A program made the position numbers and the translations under genes. The notes beneath the pieces were generated by a model. It worked only from the letters and a program-made list of their open reading frames with translations, had not been told where the DNA came from and searched no databases. From NCBI GenBank assembly GCA_039921525.1, contig JBDSBP010000537.1, positions 1 through 8,157 on the forward strand: a stretch of 8,157 nucleotides of DNA, read 5' to 3'. This stretch comes from JADCRZ01 sp039921525. Lineage in GTDB: Bacteria > Bacteroidota > Bacteroidia > Chitinophagales > Chitinophagaceae. Positions 6,049 through 8,157 of the stretch are shown one piece after another; position 1 is the stretch's first letter, and every line of letters begins with the position of its first letter.

Positions 6049-8100
6049 CTATTTATTAGAGGCTTTAGACTTAATGGCCAATTGCAAATTGCCCTTTGCT
6101 AACCTATGTTGAGGATCAATCAGTAGGGCATGATTACATCCTGAAATAGCGTCATCCCATTTTTTCAAGCCATTGTATGCCGCACCAATATTGCTGTAAG
6201 CATCAGCGTAGTCTGGTTTTAACTTAATGGCTTCCCTGCACGCTTCAATACATTTATCATAAAGGCCTTGATTATAAAACTTTAAACTCAAGTTCAGGTA
6301 ATTTTCGGGTGTTGGATTGTTTGTTACTTCCATAATATTATTGTCCAGCTTATTAATTCTTTTCTTGCTCGATGCAAGAAATTGTATGGCCCTGGCATCG
6401 CCGGCAGAGAATGTCAACGTCTGTTTGGCGGTTTCTTCAAGATTATCCCATAATTCCAGTTTTTGGTAAATGTCCATAAGAAGGTAGCGTGCATTAATGT
6501 AATAGGGGCTGATACTGGCGGCTTTTTCAGCCATAGGCCTGGCATTCACAATCCTGTTGTTTTTATTTAAAAAGTCGGCATAATAATAATAGGGCTCAAA
6601 TAAATCAGGTGTAAATCCAATCGCTTTCTTAAAATTCACCTCGGCCTCTACTGGCTTTTTCATGGCATTCTTAACAATGCCCAGGTTTATTTGAAGGGAA
6701 CTATATTCCGGGGTGAATACTAATGCCTTTTCAAAATAATCCTTCGCTTTTTCGAAGTTTCCTTTTGCCATTTGTGTAAGTCCATAATTCATCAACCCTC
6801 TGCCATTTTGTGGGCTTTTGATGGTTACGTCAAGCCATAAGGACTCCTCGTTTTTCCACACCTTGTTTCGTTCATATGTTCCATATGCGAAGGAGGTTAA
6901 AATGAACAGTGCAAGGATAGTTGCTAATCCCAGGTATGATTTATTTGACTTTGATTTTGTTTGGTACCTCGTCAGCAAAAGTCCAATATAATGAACTGTC
7001 GCCAGTGCCAGGCCTATAAATGGAAAGAACATCCTATGATCGTTCATAACTTCCGCGAGCGGTGCTATGGATGTTGGTAATAAAGAAAATGCAAACCAGG
7101 TGAGCCCAAATGAAATGGGTTTTGTTTGTTTATTGACTGACGTTTTGAAAATATAGTAAATCAACAATATAATAAAGGCCAGCCCCATTATGATCCTGTA
7201 ATCAAATGGATTGCTGATTACGCTCATATCGGTATCGGCACTTAAATTAATGGGTAAAAAGAAAGTGAGAAAATAATGAAGCCATACATACGATTGTGTC
7301 AATACATAACTAAAAAATGGATTCGTAAACCCCGTGGATGAATGTGGTGTATTTGCCATGGTGTAAAACTGGCATATGGCAGTAGCCGCAACAAGCGGCA
7401 GTAAACTAATTATTGTTTGAAAAGAAGTATTTAAATTTTTCCTTTTGAATAGGCCGAATAGTGATAGATTTTTTTCAAATAAAGTTATATAGAAGAAGAG
7501 AAGGGGTACCAGCATTAAAACGGTTTCTTTAGCAAAAACTCCGATAATGGCGGGTAAAATATAGATGTACCGGTTTCTCTGTGCAGGATAAAAAAGATAG
7601 ATCGCGAATGACCCTACGATGCACAAAGTTGACAATACATCCGAGCGGGAAATAATGTAGTTTATTGTTTCTGCATTTGCCGGATGCAAAGCATACAAGG
7701 CAGTTGCGAACAGAGCAAGATAAGGACCCGAGTAATTTTGTATCGATTGTGCTATTAAATTTTTATAAATGAAAAACAGCAATACGCATAAAATGATGAA
7801 CCAGATAAATGTGGAAAGATGAAAATAAAAAGGGTTTAGTCCGCCTCCCAGCCAGTAATCAATAGCCAGTGAGGTGGTTACAAGAGGTCGCAATCCCCAA
7901 TGGTCAGGTTTTGAACTGAACATTTTTGGATTGTAAAAAAATTCCGGAATATTTTTTAAACTTTGTATGTGAACATTATCAACAACGGCATGGCTGTCAT
8001 CAAAATGGAACCCATTTTGAAAATGATTGGAATACGTAACTAATAATGCAATAAATAGAATCGTCGATACAATAAATATGTTTATTTTTTTGCTTATCAT
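6049..8100 (-). CDS. TMTC-like membrane GT-C glycosyltransferase with C-terminal TPR repeats
   Basis: This 683-residue protein has a multi-helix membrane half (about 6-410) and a TPR half (about 433-665). The first helix is at 6-24, followed by FHFDD with D34 and D35 placed where GT-C enzymes carry their catalytic acids in the first outer loop. Further TMTC/PMT-like marks are D41-N42, RPL at 71-73, LHPANAE around 138-144, ISRSD at 150-154 and FAKET at 189-193. Four tandem TPR units run from 433 to 568, a non-TPR spacer covers 569-597, and two clear TPRs lie at 598-631 and 632-665. Eukaryotic TMTC proteins transfer mannose from dolichyl phosphate to proteins, with the TPRs on the acceptor side; by analogy this enzyme would act in the periplasm on a polyprenyl-linked sugar. 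A TGA lies immediately before the ATG in frame, so the start is secure. No terminator separates it from the convergent operon. The 57 bases upstream show no obvious promoter. Confidence 0.85.
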   Translation of the reverse strand: MISKKINIFIVSTILFIALLVTYSNHFQNGFHFDDSHAVVDNVHIQSLKNIPEFFYNPKMFSSKPDHWGLRPLVTTSLAIDYWLGGGLNPFYFHLSTFIWFIILCVLLFFIYKNLIAQSIQNYSGPYLALFATALYALHPANAETINYIISRSDVLSTLCIVGSFAIYLFYPAQRNRYIYILPAIIGVFAKETVLMLVPLLFFYITLFEKNLSLFGLFKRKNLNTSFQTIISLLPLVAATAICQFYTMANTPHSSTGFTNPFFSYVLTQSYVWLHYFLTFFLPINLSADTDMSVISNPFDYRIIMGLAFIILLIYYIFKTSVNKQTKPISFGLTWFAFSLLPTSIAPLAEVMNDHRMFFPFIGLALATVHYIGLLLTRYQTKSKSNKSYLGLATILALFILTSFAYGTYERNKVWKNEESLWLDVTIKSPQNGRGLMNYGLTQMAKGNFEKAKDYFEKALVFTPEYSSLQINLGIVKNAMKKPVEAEVNFKKAIGFTPDLFEPYYYYADFLNKNNRIVNARPMAEKAASISPYYINARYLLMDIYQKLELWDNLEETAKQTLTFSAGDARAIQFLASSKKRINKLDNNIMEVTNNPTPENYLNLSLKFYNQGLYDKCIEACREAIKLKPDYADAYSNIGAAYNGLKKWDDAISGCNHALLIDPQHRLAKGNLQLAIKSKASNK

Positions 8101-8157
8101 TCATGTAGAAATTTATGTGACTACTAAAGTTGCTTCCGGGTGGCAGTTAAAATATTT

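Noticed and set aside
8115..8157. Minus-strand frame ending at TAA just before the TMTC-like gene, possibly the C-terminus of a neighbouring gene
   Set aside because: Only 14 codons are visible, and another frame ends equally plausibly with a TAG, so no gene can be supported.
1..8157. CRISPR arrays, tRNA or rRNA genes, defence systems
   Set aside because: No regularly spaced repeats, cloverleaf or rRNA-like sequence was seen, and no gene resembles a known defence component.

Overview
The window looks like chromosomal DNA of a member of the Bacteroidota, probably a soil or freshwater relative of Sphingobacteriia or Chitinophagia. The basis is AT-rich sequence, two lipoprotein signal peptides ending in Cys-Lys-Lys, starts without Shine-Dalgarno sequences, and the gene families present. 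This placement is an inference; no rRNA or other marker gene is in the window.

Left part (1-2034): positions 1-108 encode the last 35 residues of an IS630-type transposase, which runs in from outside the window. Only a few bases later a lipoprotein reading frame begins. It lacks its own start codon: the frame is closed by TAA at 110-112, is open from 113, and encodes a hydrophobic signal sequence plus a lipobox cysteine at 170-172. The likely reading is that the insertion sequence landed in the signal-peptide region and removed the start. The rest of this gene (to 1039) encodes a fibronectin-III-like region and a C-terminal TQGYWKTH module, and it ends at a strong intrinsic terminator. A second lipoprotein gene (1294-2034) follows; it encodes a predicted metzincin-type zinc protease with an archaemetzincin-like HCx4CxM segment.

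Middle (2035-2580): 546 bases without a convincing gene. They hold one AT-rich open frame (2095-2331) that may be a gene remnant or chance, a repeated palindrome, and possibly the promoter of the operon that follows.

Right part (2581-8100): four overlapping plus-strand genes (overlaps of 8, 4 and 4 bases) encode a membrane-anchored GT2 polyprenyl-phosphate sugar transferase, a GT4 glycosyltransferase, a Gfo/Idh/MocA oxidoreductase and a four-helix EamA/SMR-type membrane protein. Facing them, with one base between the stop codons, is a 683-residue minus-strand gene for a TMTC-like membrane GT-C transferase with C-terminal TPR repeats. A working model is that the GT2 enzyme charges a lipid carrier with a sugar, the small membrane protein helps flip it, and the TPR-bearing GT-C enzyme could use it on the periplasmic side, while the GT4 and dehydrogenase genes assemble or modify sugars in the cytoplasm. 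The families are clear. The shared pathway, the sugars and the acceptor are inferred.
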